From assembly GCF_000005505.3 (NCBI RefSeq), contig NC_016131.3, forward strand, positions 72,147,855-72,211,854: a stretch of DNA of 64,000 nt, read 5' to 3'. The notes under the pieces are model-generated. The model was not told the origin of the DNA and made no database searches. It saw only the letters and a list, made by a program, of their open reading frames with translations. Origin of the DNA: Brachypodium distachyon. Taxonomy: Eukaryota; Streptophyta; Magnoliopsida; Poales; Poaceae. Shown here piece after piece: positions 24,753-37,570 of this stretch; position 1 is the stretch's first letter, and each line of letters opens with the position of its first letter. Position numbers and translations under genes: made by a program.

Positions 24753-26190
24753 TGCAATACTGCCTCGTGGAACATTCGAGAAACGCAAGCAGCCGGTGAC
24801 AGACAGGTGCATCCAGAATATCCTAGTCCCATCACCAAGCGCACGCAGATTTCTTTTCCTTTCCCCAGAAAACGCGCACGCAGATCCAATTTCATTATGG
24901 CCCGCATCATTGTCGGCCTTATTGGGCTTGGGCCGAGAGCACTCGCTCTCTGCTCGCGGCTTCCGCGCCAATTCCAATTTCAGAGGAAGGAAACCGGTCG
25001 GAGAAGTCTTTGACAGAATAGACGAAATTCATGCTGGCGTTTATTTCTGCTCGGCATACATCTCGAACCGAGTAATCGGATGGCCCTTACAGAATCCCTT
25101 CTTCTACATCACAAAAGGCAACTCAAATCGTATGGATGGATACGGCAGAAAGGAAAATCACCGCGTGAGCCAGACGCCCAGACCTCCGATTCCCTTGTTC
25201 ACCTTGGCTTCACATCACAGAATCCTTTTTTCTTTTTCTTTTTTGCGCAACACATCACAGAATCCAAACGGCTATAGCTGTGCTGATGCTAATGCTATCG
25301 ACGACCCGTTCGCTCTCGCGCGAACGATACTTACAAGGACAGTGACAGCGCGTCGCCGTGAGAGAAGGTCTCGAGGACGGGCTGTGACGTATCTGCCCAG
25401 TTGAACCATTCACATTCTGGCAGTGACAACGGTACTCACCACCAAAGATGTTGATTAAGGAGTGAAGAACAAACTTCATAGCGTTTAAATCACTTCCCGA
25501 TCGGACGTGAAAACGAGTTATATAATTATTCGTGGTGCGAAGATCCAAGAAAACAATGAATTTGCTAACCAACATACATAAAGGAAGAAGATAAAGATGA
25601 AAGACGTACGCGTGACAATTGACAACAAAAGGCTACACCGTGTAGATAGATTTGCCAAAAAAGACATGTATAGAAAGGTATTTCACGCGCGCGCCGTGGT
25701 ATACAAGGCATTCGAAGGCACAAGATCAAGCCCAAATTGCCTTACGGCACCACCGGGAGCATCGTCAATATCCATCCACGCGCAGCGCTGAGTGCTGAGT
25801 CGCTGACGCCATCCCGACGTCCGCGGTGACCGCAAACAGCACAAATCCCCAGCCGCAAACAGCAGCGGGCAGCCAGCCAGCCTGCCCAGAAACTACCGAC
25901 GCCCCGGGGGAACTCAAGCGGCGCCACACTCCGACGTGGATACGGATCAGCCGGCCGGGACGCACCGCCTGACACCTCGGGCCCCACCCACCGGAAACGA
26001 ACGCGCCTTCCCTGGTTCCCTTTCCTATTTATCTCGCCGCCCCCCATCCATTGCCGTTCGTTTTCCCTTCGTCAAACCCGCAGCAGCACAGCAAGAGAGA
26101 GCCACACGCACACGTGCGGAGACCGAAGAGTCCAGAGCCCCCCACATACACAGCCTTGCTAGCTTCGTTCCGTCTGGTCCGGGTTCCTCC

Positions 26191-27726
26191 ATGGGAGAGG
26201 GGGGAGAAGGAGAGGGGAAGAAGAATGAAGCCGGCGAGACGCCAACGCCACCGCCGCCGGTGGTGCTCGGGATGGAGTTGCATTGCGCCGGCTGCGCCAA
26301 GAAGGTCCGCAAGTCCATCCGGCACATGCCTGGTAAGTCTCCACTCTCAGCTCCTTGGCAATTTTGGCTCAATTTTGCTAAATTCTCTCATGGGAGAACG
26401 CATTCTGCCTTCGATTTGTGTCTGATTCGGTGGTTCTGGTTTACAGGGGTGCTGTCGGTAGTGGCGGACGCGGCGGCCAACAGGGTCGTGGTCGCCGGGA
26501 CGGCCGACGCGGCGGCGCTCAAGGCCCGGATCGAGTCCAAGACCAAGAAGCCCGTTGAGATTCTCTCCGCCGCCGGCCCCAGCCCCAGCAAGCCCGCCCC
26601 CGCTGAGCCCAAGAAGAATTCCGACAAGGGCGTCGTAGGCGACGAGAAGAAGAATCCCGACAAGGACGGCGGAGGGGATAAGGTCCAGGCCGGCAGCTCC
26701 CAGTCGCCACCGCCGCCCAAAGAGAAGGAGGAGAAGAAGCAACCGCCCGAGGAGGGGAAACCCAAAGAGGTCGGTACACAAGAGGCAATCCCACACCCCA
26801 CGCAATACTCTCCTCCTCTGATCTGCTCTGCCCCCAACCACTCTGTTCTTCCCACCGACCTGCAACTAACAATGTCTTTTGGTCCTTGTTGCCCTGTACA
26901 GGCGGAGACCGTGCTGCTCAAGATCCGCCTTCACTGCGACGCCTGCGCCGACCGCATCAGACGCCGCATCTACAAAATCAAAGGTGCGATCTCGGACTTT
27001 TAAGTGCTCCTCCATCGAATCCGTACCCTGCTCTGCAGTTAATTTTGTTCCTGGATTCAAAATTGACTCTCTTTTGGGGGGTGGGGTTCAGGTGTGAAGG
27101 ATGTGGTACTGGATGGCAATGCCAAGGACGAGGTGAAGGTCACGGGGACCATGGACGTCGCCGCCATGGTGTCCTACCTCCGGGAGAAGCTCAACCGCGC
27201 CGTGGAGGCCGTGGCGCCAGGCAACAAGAAAGACGCCGGCGCCGGCGGCGGTGATGACGACAAGGGCTTGGACAAGAAGAAAGACAAAGCGGCCGGCGGC
27301 GACGAGGTCAAGAAGGACAAGGGGAAGGGAATCGAAGAAGTGGTCGGCCCGTCCACGGCTGCCGCCGCGGCGTCCATGGCGCCCGCGCCGGCCGCGGCGA
27401 GCACGCACCACGTGTCGCCGTTCGGCAACGTCGCGTACCCGCAGCCGCAGGGTCCCCCGCCCAGGGGCTACTACAGCTACTACGGCGACAACAATGCTAA
27501 CGCCGGGGGCTACTACGGCCAACACCCCAGCTCTGACGCCTTCGCCGGCGGCAGCTACTACCAGCACCCGGGTGCCGATGCCGGCGCCGGCAGCTACTAC
27601 CAGTACCAGCAGCATCCAAGCGCGGACCACATCCACAACCCCCAGCCGTACCCGTACAACTTCGACATGGCGCCGGCTCCGCAGATGTTCAGCGACGAGA
27701 ACCCCAACGCCTGCTCCCTCATGTGA
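26191..27726 (+). CDS. heavy-metal-associated isoprenylated protein (HIPP), two HMA domains
   Basis: HIPPs bind metal ions through HMA domains and are anchored to membranes by a lipid on a C-terminal Cys; roles in metal handling, stress and pathogen response are known for the family. Exons 26191-26332, 26447-26769, 26902-26983 and 27092-27726 give 393 residues. HMA1 carries the metal-binding pair in HCAGC (Cys32, Cys35). A Lys/Pro/Glu-rich linker follows. HMA2 carries HCDAC (Cys167, Cys170). A second charged linker leads to a Tyr/Gly/Pro/His-rich region (repeated SYYQ, GYY). The last four residues are CSLM, a CaaX box with Cys390 as the isoprenylation site. Both HMA domains are split by an intron just after the second helix (HMPG and KIKG), at matching positions, which suggests the domains arose by duplication. 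The start at 26191 follows a long leader. Confidence 0.94.
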
Positions 27727-29538
27727 GCTCCCCGCCGGGCACCCGTTCCTCGCATCAGAGTTCATCAGAGACGACGTGCTTCGCTGTGCCCGGGGAAAGA
27801 AAAATCTGACGTAGTGCATAGCAAATGAGGAGTAGCTTAATTTAGCCTTAGCCTTAGGCGGATCGGAAGCGCATCCATGGCGCGTGCTTCCGATCAAATT
27901 TTGCTTAGCAGTTTTCAGTTTTCACCCCCTTCTGTTTCTGCGCCCTGAACTGAACATGTTCAGCTGTTCCTGCCGCTTATTACATTGGTTAATTAATTGA
28001 ATTTGACTATTTATAATCAACAAATGAATCGGTCAGAAAGTAAGTAAGTGCTAATTAATTAATTAATTGAATTTGACTATTTACATGTTCAGCTTCGTAC
28101 GTCGACGTTGAATTGGACTGGGGCAAGAAATTCTCCGGACGCGGGCGGACCGGCGGAGCAGAGCACATTTAATTCCTGAACCGGCCGCCTTTGTTGCTGG
28201 CGAACGAACGATCTGGAACTCGTCGTGGCGGCAAATCCGACCTTGTTCTACCGTATCCGACGAGGCGCCAAGCCGGATTGGACAGCGACGTCGCTCCAGA
28301 TTTTTATTGTTCTCCCCCGGGCGCGTGCCTTTGACGGTATTCTGTGCTTACTATACTCATTTCGTGTGTTAACGACGGTGCTGTTATGATATTTTTCTGC
28401 TCTATCTATATGTGCTAGCCTGCGCAACCTGCGACAAAAAGATTATTGCATTCACATTCTTTTTTGACGTTCTGGGACGATGACAATTGACACATTAACG
28501 CGCCGTAGAATCCAAAGGCATTTTGGATTTTTTTTACCGTTTTACTACGTTATCTTGTGAGAAATCCTGATTTGGTTTGGCTCGAGACCATTTCCGAGAA
28601 ACCGCAGGTTAGGTTAGGTACGCCGGATAGCGAGCTGGTGCTGCCTTTTTTTCTCATCTACCTGGACTGACTGAAACGTGAACCGAGAGTCTCGCTTACG
28701 GTTTGACAACACCTTGGGGTTGGGGGTCGTATATATTGACTGAAGAGTATCGACGAATAAATCCTCGACCTTGAGCAAGGCGTACGTTATCCGGAGGAAG
28801 GGACTTAAAAAAAAGTGGTTCGGGGCGGGAGTTTACGTCGTTTTGGCCCACATTTTGCAGGCTTTTCCACACGTTCCCGTCGCAGGGCAGCCGCTAGCAG
28901 TTGCTGCAATTCGCAGGGCGGGTAGCACACCGCTCTTCATGCCGAATTATAGACAGAATATTACTCACGTAAGCAAGCAGCTCATCGTCCCTAATTAATT
29001 AAAGACAAGAACGAGTTATATATATATTCGAGGAGAACACAAAACCGCATCGTTTGGGACGGTGCGGCCAAATGGATGGAAGGGACACGCTTGGCATGGA
29101 ACGGATCGAAAGAAATAAAATACAGCCGCTGTGTTTTGTTTTGTTTTGTCCATACGCATTTGTCTGACCGAGAATATTCTCCCCGTCAGCAACATGTCCT
29201 ACGTTGCAACTTAAGGATGATTAGTTTCTGGAAGTGTTGGGTAGCGATGGATAGGGCCATGATCCGAGTTTATTTTTAGTTAATTGAGTCGGTGTTGCAG
29301 GGACGGTTTGGTTCGTGCCGCTAAGCTGTATATGATTGCCGAACTTTATTATATTAACGTGTGTCTCGCCGGTTTAGGAAGCCGGGGAGAAAAGTCTGCG
29401 AAAATCATTTTGACTGGATTGCGAGATCGGCCGTTGGGAATTGAAAAAACTTGGAATGTGCCTTTTTTTTAAGTGATTCTTTTGCTGCGTAGTAGTAGTT
29501 CACCGTATTTGCATTGCGGGGACTCATGGTTCAGTTCC
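27727..29538. other. intergenic, no gene seen
   Basis: It begins with the HIPP 3' untranslated region. It includes a small duplicated word at 27986-28084 (listed) and otherwise unremarkable sequence. Short open frames at 28771-29472 show no family pattern. Confidence 0.5.
27986..28084. repeat. short direct repeat downstream of HIPP
   Basis: The word ttaattaattgaatttgac followed by tattta occurs at about 27989-28013 and again at about 28057-28081. The nearby word acatgttcagct also occurs twice (27954 and 28083). This suggests a small local duplication. Confidence 0.8.
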
Positions 29539-29549
29539 GAGGATAGGGT

Positions 29550-29871
29550 TTTTTTTAGGAAACACAGGACATACACAAGCACTCACACGCACGTATACTC
29601 ACCCCTATGAACGCACGCACGCACGCATACTCTACCTCTATGAGCATCTCCGAGAAACTGAGCCACCGGCTGATCATTTTGAGATTGACGAAGTCACCAC
29701 AGGCGCCTCGTAATTGACGGGTACGCCACTCCCACTGAAAACACAACGCCGGTTAAAGTCTGAAATAAATCTAGAAAATACGAGCACCCATACCAAATCT
29801 GAGACTTGAACCTGTGTTGGCGGTTCCACCACAAGGAACCAACCAACTAAGCTAGGCTCAGTTCGCATTCT
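29550..29871 (-). mobile_element. tRNA-derived SINE with target-site duplication
   Basis: Read on the minus strand, the element starts near 29871. It has a polymerase III A-box TAGCTTAGTTGG (about 29846-29857) followed by a B-box-like GGTTCAAGTCT about 35 bases on. It ends in a GT-rich, then A-rich tail (cctaaaaaaaa) near 29550. An 11-bp direct repeat, gaggatagggt, flanks it at 29539-29549 and 29872-29882, as expected for LINE-mediated insertion. The body resembles a SINE that is abundant in Triticeae genomes, possibly the Au family. That family name is from memory and unverified. Confidence 0.85.
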
Positions 29872-29882
29872 GAGGATAGGGT

Positions 29883-31193
29883 CGCCATCTCATTTTGGTG
29901 ATTCTGCTCTGCTGGTTCAGGACTCGTGGTGGTCTCGTGGGTGACAGACGGGGGCACAATGCTCGCATAATCAGGAAAACGGCAGGAGTAGGTCAGGTTT
30001 TGGATAATCTGTGACCTCAGTTGAGCTGCCAATTAAATTAAGGGTTTGATATCTTTGACGGAGAAGATCACACAGGTTAGCAGCAACCGACCGGCCGATC
30101 CCAATTCCCATCTCACAAATACGGCCATGATTTGATTGAAACCGTACGTGTAGTTGCACAAAGGGATGCCTTATCTAGTTTATCAAATAGCCGTACGCGA
30201 AGGCGTGAAGCACATTCCTGATCGCTGATCACATGGCAAATGCATTTGAATTGGAACTTGATCCGTGTAAACTCCCGCGTAAACTGAAAGTCAACCTTTG
30301 CACTGTCCCTTTAACTTTGCCTTTGTTCCTTTTTCTTTCCCTTTGATTTTCCCGGTACAAAACGAAAGAACCTGTCAAGAGGGAAACATATAGGGCAGTT
30401 TCTTCCGGCAGCGGGCCATGCACACGAGCGGCCATTTGCACTGTCCCTTTAGTCACATGTTTGGGACTCCTTAACACTGCCTTTTGCCACCCCAAACTTG
30501 TCATCTTTCTGTTGCACATTTCCCTCTGCCAGACTGCCACTAAGTTCTTGGTGCCAGCAGGGTCTGGTGAGAAATGCCACATTTTTGGTTCAAGTGTCCG
30601 GCTAAAACTGTAGGTGGCCTGGTAACTTGCAAGGAAGGCCAGAATTTGAATGACTACTGATGCACTGCATACTAAAGAGCAAATTACAGTATAGTTACCT
30701 GCTACCAAGTCACCAAGAACAAAAGCTTCCATTTTTTCCCTGTCGTGTGTCAGCGCCAGTTTGTTAGTATTGGATTTACAGCACTGTTGCACTGGCCATA
30801 ATGAAAGTAAAAGAAAGAAAAAAAAAGTACTTTGAGGAAAGATAAAAGATAAAGTGCCTTGCATCGGACCACATCTCATTGACATTTCATATCCCCTCCT
30901 ACCGAATTTACCCTAACTTTGCAATGCACTCCGACGCTCTTTTCGCACATGGCTGCATACTTTGTTCCATTCCACTCCACCAGGATAACCACGAGGACAT
31001 GCGGACGAAGGCACGCATCCAACCATAATTACTTCTCTGTTTCTTGCAGAAGTTTCGTCAAGTTTGCAAGAAGTTTCGTTGAGCAAATGGTTGCAGGCTT
31101 GCAGAGATGAACAGGAAAAAAAGGCAATGCGTGCTGCACACCACGCACTGCATTCTCAAATTTGAATCTTCAATCAAACAAGAAAGATTGATG
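29883..31193. other. intergenic, one uncertain minus-strand open frame
   Basis: An open frame of 218 codons runs on the minus strand at 30229-30885. It has no family similarity, an odd composition and no matching splice partner, so it is not called as a gene. The word tttgcactgtcccttta occurs twice, near 30297 and 30436. No other structure was seen. Confidence 0.4.
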
Positions 31194-31310
31194 TACTCTA
31201 TCCGTTTCATAATTTTTGTCTTAAATTTATCAAAAAATAAATGTATCTATTCCTAAAAAGTGTCTAGATGCATGTAAGATTTCGATAATAATTATGAAAC
31301 GGAGTGAGTA
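31194..31310. mobile_element. Stowaway-like MITE
   Basis: Inverted ends: tactctatccgtttcataat on the left and attatgaaacggagtgagta on the right, about 117 bp, AT-rich core. It lies about 480 bases upstream of the RABF1 start codon. Confidence 0.88.
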
Positions 31311-31787
31311 TTTTTTTTAGACATCTACAGACGCAATATTTCCATATTGACATCCCCATCTCACGGAAGCAGGCCCAGCCCATCCCTGGCTTGATTCACA
31401 AGTACTGTAGTTGTGTGAGACTTTTGTCTTATTGGCCCAAGACTAATCCACATGTAAAGCCCATAGCCCAGTCCATTTTATTCCGATAAATTAAGCTTGC
31501 AATTTTCCTTGAAACAAAAACCATGGTATTTGCGCCGTGACTCTGACAGATCGAGCCCAAGCGGCTAACGACTTCCCCCCTTGCTTTCCCCGAGCAGCAA
31601 AGCATCCGCCCGCCGCGTGCGACGCGACAGAGTCCGTCCGGATCAACGAACTCCGAACGAACCGAGGACAGCGGCACAGCGCAACCGCCGGATCCGCCCC
31701 CGCCCCTTCCTCCTCCCGCCGGCTACCACCGCTCGCTGCCTACGCGCCCGTGTGCCCTTACCCCTACGCCGGCGGGAAGCGCCGGCC

Positions 31788-34700
31788 ATGGGTTGCTCCT
31801 CCTCCGTGCCAGGTTCGTGTCTCTCCCGGCAGAAAAGCATTGCCCCCTTTTGGAATTCGTTCTTCGCTGGGTATGTTTTGCTGTGTATAAATGATCCGCA
31901 GTGTTAGGTTAGAGGATTGATGCTCTGTGATGGTTTAATTCGGAACTCGATTAGTGATGATCCTGCTGGGGGTCGGTATATCGGGTCACGGTGTTTGCCA
32001 GGCCACATATTTTCTCAATTTGTGGGGTTTCGAGCACTGTTTACTCGCAAAATTGTTAGATTGCTTGGAACACTGTATCCGCGTGGTCCATGCAAACTGA
32101 AGGACTTTTTTTTTGCGGGTAGCAAATTGAAGGACTTTGTGGATGGTATGAGTGGGGTGTGGGAGAGTTTGCAGCATTGCAGCTAGAGCAGAAGAATTAA
32201 TCACTTGCTCACTTTAGTGTCATGTGTTAACACTTAACAGACATCTACCTTTTATATGCAGCTAGAAGTACTGGAGGGCTGAACAATATCAACGATAACT
32301 CCACTGCTACTGACTCAAACGAATTGCGTGCCAAGGTACTTTCTTCTCTATTATTAATGTTTATTCTATGGTGATTTATTCCATCTTGCGTGGCTTGCGT
32401 ATAACCGTATCAGCTCAAGAAACTACAACTGTGGTTTTGACTTTGCATGACATTCTTTTTTTGCGGGAAGACTTTGCATGACATTAGCCAACATTTAAGC
32501 CCCACTGTTCGGTAATGTAGGCTGGGATGTCCATATTTGCCTACATGAGGGCTCGGAAACAGAGTTCCAAGCATACTGGAATTGTGTGCCATCTTGAGGT
32601 CTGGATAGCCTCCTTATGGGGACTACCGGACTAGTGCATATGACTTAAATATTATGTAAAAGGTCAACTAAATGTTGGCAACTTTTTCTGTATGTAGTAT
32701 GGATTACATCCCTTCAGTAAATACGGGATAATCTTCTTTTGGAATTAAATTATTTAACATTTTATTGCAGACAAGCTCTGTTGTACAAGTTTATACAATT
32801 TCTCATCTCTATTTCAATCTGAGATATCTAGGGTCATACTGCATAATTTTGCAAAAACTGCATATTTGGATATTTCTAGGGCTAATCCAATTAAACAATT
32901 GTGATCTGACCAATTCACAATTATTGTGGTCTAAGATAAATAATAGGGTAACACATTGGGGAAACACTGATGTCCATTGAAGCACGATATGACTATTTGT
33001 ACACAGTGTCATTGCTAGCACCAAAGGCTTGTGGTGTCAGTCAGTGCTTATTAATGCATTAAGTACGTTGGTACTAAAGTGTAAACACATGGAAAATTTG
33101 AAGAAAATTTTGGACTACATGTGATGTTGTGTGACATCGCAGGTTACTTGTAGAGCCACCATTGTGGGTACATACTTGATCTCATCTTCATGTAGAAATA
33201 TTTTAAATGAGGCATAATCCATCACCTTGGTGCTACATAAAGCTTGTTTGCATGTTCTCTACAAACTACATGAGATCTATCCAGACCATTTGTTAACTTT
33301 ACATGTTTTAAAACATTCTAAAGAGTCATATTAATATGCAAAATTTTCTCATTTTATAAAAAATATATTGCATTGTTGTTGTTAGGAGAGACTGCTATGT
33401 GTTCATGCCATGGATGTGTTGATAGTGTGACAAGCCACCTAATAGAAGCAGACACATATTAATGCACATGAATGATAGGGTACTCCCTTCTCCATCAATT
33501 AACGCATTTATTGCATGGTTGGCCTTGCTGTCCACATCATGTTGTCTCTAATGATATTAGTTGAGATGGGCCACAAGAGAAACATAAATGGGTATAAACA
33601 TTTTACTCTCCATAAGAATATGAGAAAGATCCATTGGCGATTGAGCATGATATCGCAGATTAGAGATTGATTAAAGCCGTATGCAAAAAATTTAGTGGTA
33701 AACTGATGACGTTCAGTTGGTAAGGCGCCAACTCCACGGACCAATAGGAAGCCTCTGCTATTTTTGTTGGCTTCTTGGCTGGCGAATGCTCATTATCCCA
33801 CCTCTTACTCTAGGGGCAGCCATACCTTATGTGGTGAGGTCTCATTGGATGGTGATTATCTTATTGACGTTTTCGTAATTTTTATGTTGCAGTTAGTATT
33901 ATTAGGAGATTCAGGTGTTGGAAAAAGCTGCATTGTTCTTCGCTTTGTGCGTGGTCAGTTCGATCCCACTTCCAAGGTAACGTACTGTTTTGAGTTTTGG
34001 GCCTTTTGAGCTGCAGATGAGAATGCTATCCTCCATAGATTTACTTTTTTCGAGTCACTTGAGCTGTAAATGAAAAATGCTATCCTCCACCTTAGATGCA
34101 TTCGCTCCAGAAGGTCAATTGTTTATTATTTTCATTTTTTTCTGAAACAATTTTAGGTAACTGTCGGTGCATCATTTTTATCGCAAACGCTGGCATTGGA
34201 GGATTCAACAATAGTGAAGTTTGAAATATGGGATACTGCTGGACAAGAGAGGTACATATTTGGTGCTCTAGCTAACTTCTAATGCTAGATAAATAACATG
34301 TCATTGATGAATTCAAAGCATAGGTTTTTGTGCATGGTTCTAGTAAATTTTTGCGAGGTATGGCTCTAGTAATATGTACCATTGATTTTTTACATTTGAT
34401 TCGTCTTAGTTGCACTCACATGCAATCTTTTGCAACCAAGGAGTTGCAACTCATGATATAACTTTTCAATTTCAGGTATGCTGCCTTGGCACCTCTGTAT
34501 TACAGAGGAGCTGCTGCTGCTATTGTTGTCTATGACATAACTAGTCCAGAATCATTCAAGAAAGCACAATACTGGGTGAAGGTAAATTACCTTGATTCTC
34601 TTTTATCCTGATTTCCTTTTGGTTGATTCTGTTGTCCTTTCTATGTACTCAAAACTCTGCTCTAATAAGGTTTCTATTTAAAGGATTGCCCTTGAACTAC

Positions 34701-35571
34701 ATGACAATGCAGAAGTGAATGCAATTTAAGTGCTTGTGATTTACTTCTGCGTGCACCTTACAAATTTCAGTTCATAGATATCTACTTACTTGCTGATGAT
34801 ATACTGGATCTTATTGTTGGAATTCCGTTATGTTCCCCACTGTTCCTTTTTGGTTTCAGATCGAATGATGTGTATTCAACATTTCCTTTTCTGTTTGCTA
34901 TCGTGCAGGAACTTCAAAAACACGGTAATCCTGGTATTATCATGGTTTTGGTTGGTAATAAAGCTGATCTACATGAAAGTCGAAGTGTACCTACTCAGGT
35001 AAGAAGTGACTCTAAACTGTGAAGTTGGGAAAAATACTTAATGTGCTTAAAAAATGATATTGATGCCATTGTGCATTTCTGAAGGAGGCACAGGAGTACG
35101 CAGAAAAGAACAGTATGTTTTTCATGGAGACGTCAGCAAAAACAGCTGATAATATTAATCAATTGTTTGAGGTATGCCCTCCTAGTACATGAGGATACTT
35201 GTTTTCACATAATTTATGAGATGAGCAGGAAATGACTAAAACTAGCAATTGCTATTGTAACTGCTAATAATAGTCTTGAACTTCCTGAAAAGTCAACTTC
35301 TTTCATGTATCCACGTTACAGGAACTGCATCAGAACACCAATATCCATCCACAATCATCTCATTTTGATATGCATATTCTCTGTTCGTTCTCCGCACATA
35401 GTACCACCTGCACTTTTCTTCTTCAAATCCTTCCCGTATGTTTAATTGTTTGTTTACACTTCATATTTGTACTGCTACCCATTGAATGTTTCTTGCCACC
35501 ATCCACCTAACATGATCGTGTTCCTGGGACAGGAAATTGCAAAAAGGTTGCCGAGGCCAACGGCGTCTTGA
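31788..35571 (+). CDS. RABF1: plant-unique RAB5 GTPase RABF1 (ARA6 type)
   Basis: Small GTPase of multivesicular endosomes that acts in endosome-to-plasma-membrane traffic. Eight exons: 31788-31812, 32262-32335, 33893-33976, 34157-34251, 34476-34581, 34909-34998, 35085-35171 and 35533-35571, giving 199 residues. The N-terminus is MGCSSSVP: Gly2 fits N-myristoylation and Cys3 palmitoylation, the membrane anchor of the ARA6 group. The P-loop GDSGVGKS is at 38-45, WDTAGQE at 86-92, NKAD at 145-148 and ETSAK near 170. The C-terminus is RLPRPTAS, with no prenylated Cys pair, again as in ARA6 and unlike other RABs. Intron 2 (32336-33892) is 1.56 kb and holds nothing recognisable. The first exon has only 25 bases and ends just after the acylation signal, so the membrane anchor is encoded separately from the GTPase fold. 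Confidence 0.96.
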
Positions 35572-36426
35572 TAAATCAGCTCTGGTGTTTATATATTGAA
35601 GAGTGGCAAACACAGTTTGTAGGTTGTACCATGTAGTGGATGTAAGCTTCGAGGTCAGTCCAGACGTATGACCATTGCTTCAAGGCTGTGATAATGTAAA
35701 GAATTTTTCCATTGTGTTAGCTGTATTGCACAAATAAATTGTGTTAACTGCGGGAAGATCTTTGTTTTGCTTATCCGGAGGTGATCCATAGCCTAATGGC
35801 GAAGCTGTTCTGTTTGTCCATAACAAATAAGTGTCGGTTATGCGAAAAAGCCGACCTGCTGCTCTTAAATACAGGTAATTCCATCCAAACACATCCAAAA
35901 GAGCAGGCGAAACTTTTGCACTTCGCAGGAAGCAGAATTCGCCATGCACTGGGTTACAGTGAAAATTCAGGACAAGAGCTCGAGTTTTCTGACGTCGCGG
36001 TTGTTTGTTCTTTCAAATGGTGCTTGTTTGATTATACATTTAAACTCTGACATGACTCAAATGGAACTCCGAGTCAGATCTTTTTATCTGTGGGACTGGA
36101 ATCCTTCGACGTGCGTCAAGGTAACGTGGGGCAAGTTGTTAAGGGGAACCATCTCCATCACTATGTATCCAAGCAAGCCCAATAAAAAGTAATTTCAGAA
36201 GAATTCAACTTTCACATAGAATCAAATTTCCTTGTTTCTCCTATATTTCAAATGTGGCATGATAAAAAAAAACCGCGTATCAAACAAGGACCGGCCTGTG
36301 CATAGTTGCACACATACGCCATAGACCATTCTCTTTCGAATATCTTATTTAAGTCAGCAATGACGGATTAGTATGGAACCGGTGTTCCAACTAAGTTGTG
36401 CGTCCAATGAGAATAAATAAATAGTT

Positions 36427-36771
36427 CCTCAGTTCGTAAAAATATGACGTATTTTGTTTCTTTTGGTCGACAATTTGAGCAAGGATTACTCCATCAATGT
36501 GTAATTTATGTGATACAAATCATAACCATAAGTAAGTACTTTTGAATACGAATGATGGCATCAATTTTATTTTACTTCCTTCGTCCAACAAAAGATGTCT
36601 CAAGTTTGTCCAAATTTAGATGTATCTAGACATGACTTAGTGTATAGATGCATTCAAATTTAGTCAAAGTTGAGACATCATTTGCTGAACGGAGGAAGTA
36701 CAAAAATATATATTAATAAACTAACTCTTGGTCAAATAAAACAAAATACGTCCTATTTTTAGGATCGGAGG
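36427..36771. mobile_element. outer MITE, interrupted by a second element
   Basis: Left arm cctcagttcgtaaaaatatg with acgtattttgttt, and right arm aaacaaaatacgtcctattt with ttaggatcggagg, are imperfect inverted copies of about 40 bases. The space between them contains a complete second MITE (36573-36700). This gives the order of insertion: outer element first. Confidence 0.8.
36573..36700. mobile_element. Stowaway-like MITE nested inside another
   Basis: Inverted ends: tacttccttcgtccaacaaa and ttgctgaacggaggaagta, about 128 bp. It is the same subfamily as the element at 24324-24451. Confidence 0.87.
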
Positions 36772-37564
36772 CGAGCAGGGGACGGTGGAACTCCGCCACC
36801 TACGGGCTCGATTCCATGGAGAACAGGCACGGGTAGCGCCGCAACAGGAGCAGAATGTCGGCCACGGACTTTGGAAGATGTTTGGCAGCCATCGGTGATC
36901 GGATGGCGGCGATGCCGGATTTTTCAGGTCATACCTGTTGGGCCCTTGCCAACATTGGGAATTTGGGGCATAGGGCATCACTTTCCTACTTTTAGGATAG
37001 ATAGAAGAGAGAGAAAATATGAAATTGTCAGCTGAGAAGCATGCAGAGATTCTGTTGCAACACTGATTTTGCAACTTTTACAGAATATGATATTTTTAGG
37101 GATTGTAAATAAAAGGTATTGTTCCTTTACAAAGTTCATTAATGTCCAAAGCCACCACTTTATTTATATCCCTATAAACGTATGAACAATGTGGCCTCAA
37201 TTCGAAAAGATTTTTTTTCTTTCTAAAAGATGCTTTCGATCTTGTGAAACATATGGAGTAACAAGGCGTCTTACCTGAGAAAATCGTACTTTGAGATACC
37301 AAGCTTATCGAAAGAAATCATCTTTCATGATTTCATCCGATCTAAGCAGGGCTTCTCCCCCGAACCATACACGAGTAACACGACCTCATCCATCAAGAGA
37401 CTGCATGTGGCCCCCCCTGACCCTCCCCTCGCCCACTCCGGCCTCTATGCGACGTGGGCCTCTGGCAACCGGGACCCGCATGTCATAAATTCCGAGTAGA
37501 ACTCTCTCGCAGAGTACGAGTCCCAGAGGAAATCCCAAACCCCTCTTCCAAGAAGAAACTACAG

Positions 37565-37570
37565 TATAAA
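37565..37570 (+). promoter_or_regulatory. TATA-like box of CDC48 copy 1
   Basis: tataaa lies 157-162 bases upstream of the start codon, next to actaatcccctcgc, which is also present beside the TATA box of copy 2. Conservation between the two copies supports it as the core promoter or leader. Confidence 0.4.

Larger units (their letters stand above)
22421..26190. other. divergent intergenic region rich in MITEs
   Basis: A 3.8-kb spacer between the minus-strand DP gene and the plus-strand HIPP gene. It contains at least five Stowaway-like elements (listed separately) and no convincing gene. Between the elements, AT-rich pieces near 24270-24320 and 24490-24630 share the words cttagatacaactctcac / aagagttgtatctaga in opposite orientation. 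They may be the broken ends of one older element into which the others inserted. The last 200 bases (25970-26190) are likely the HIPP promoter and leader. Confidence 0.55.

Noticed and set aside
30229..30885. 218-codon minus-strand open frame
   Set aside because: No recognisable domain, no splice partners, uneven composition and repeated words. Likely chance, though transcript data could revive it.
33705..33760. tRNA-like A-box (gttcagttggtaaggcgcc) in RABF1 intron 2
   Set aside because: There is no matching B-box, no acceptor stem pairing and no target-site duplication, so neither a tRNA gene nor a SINE can be supported.
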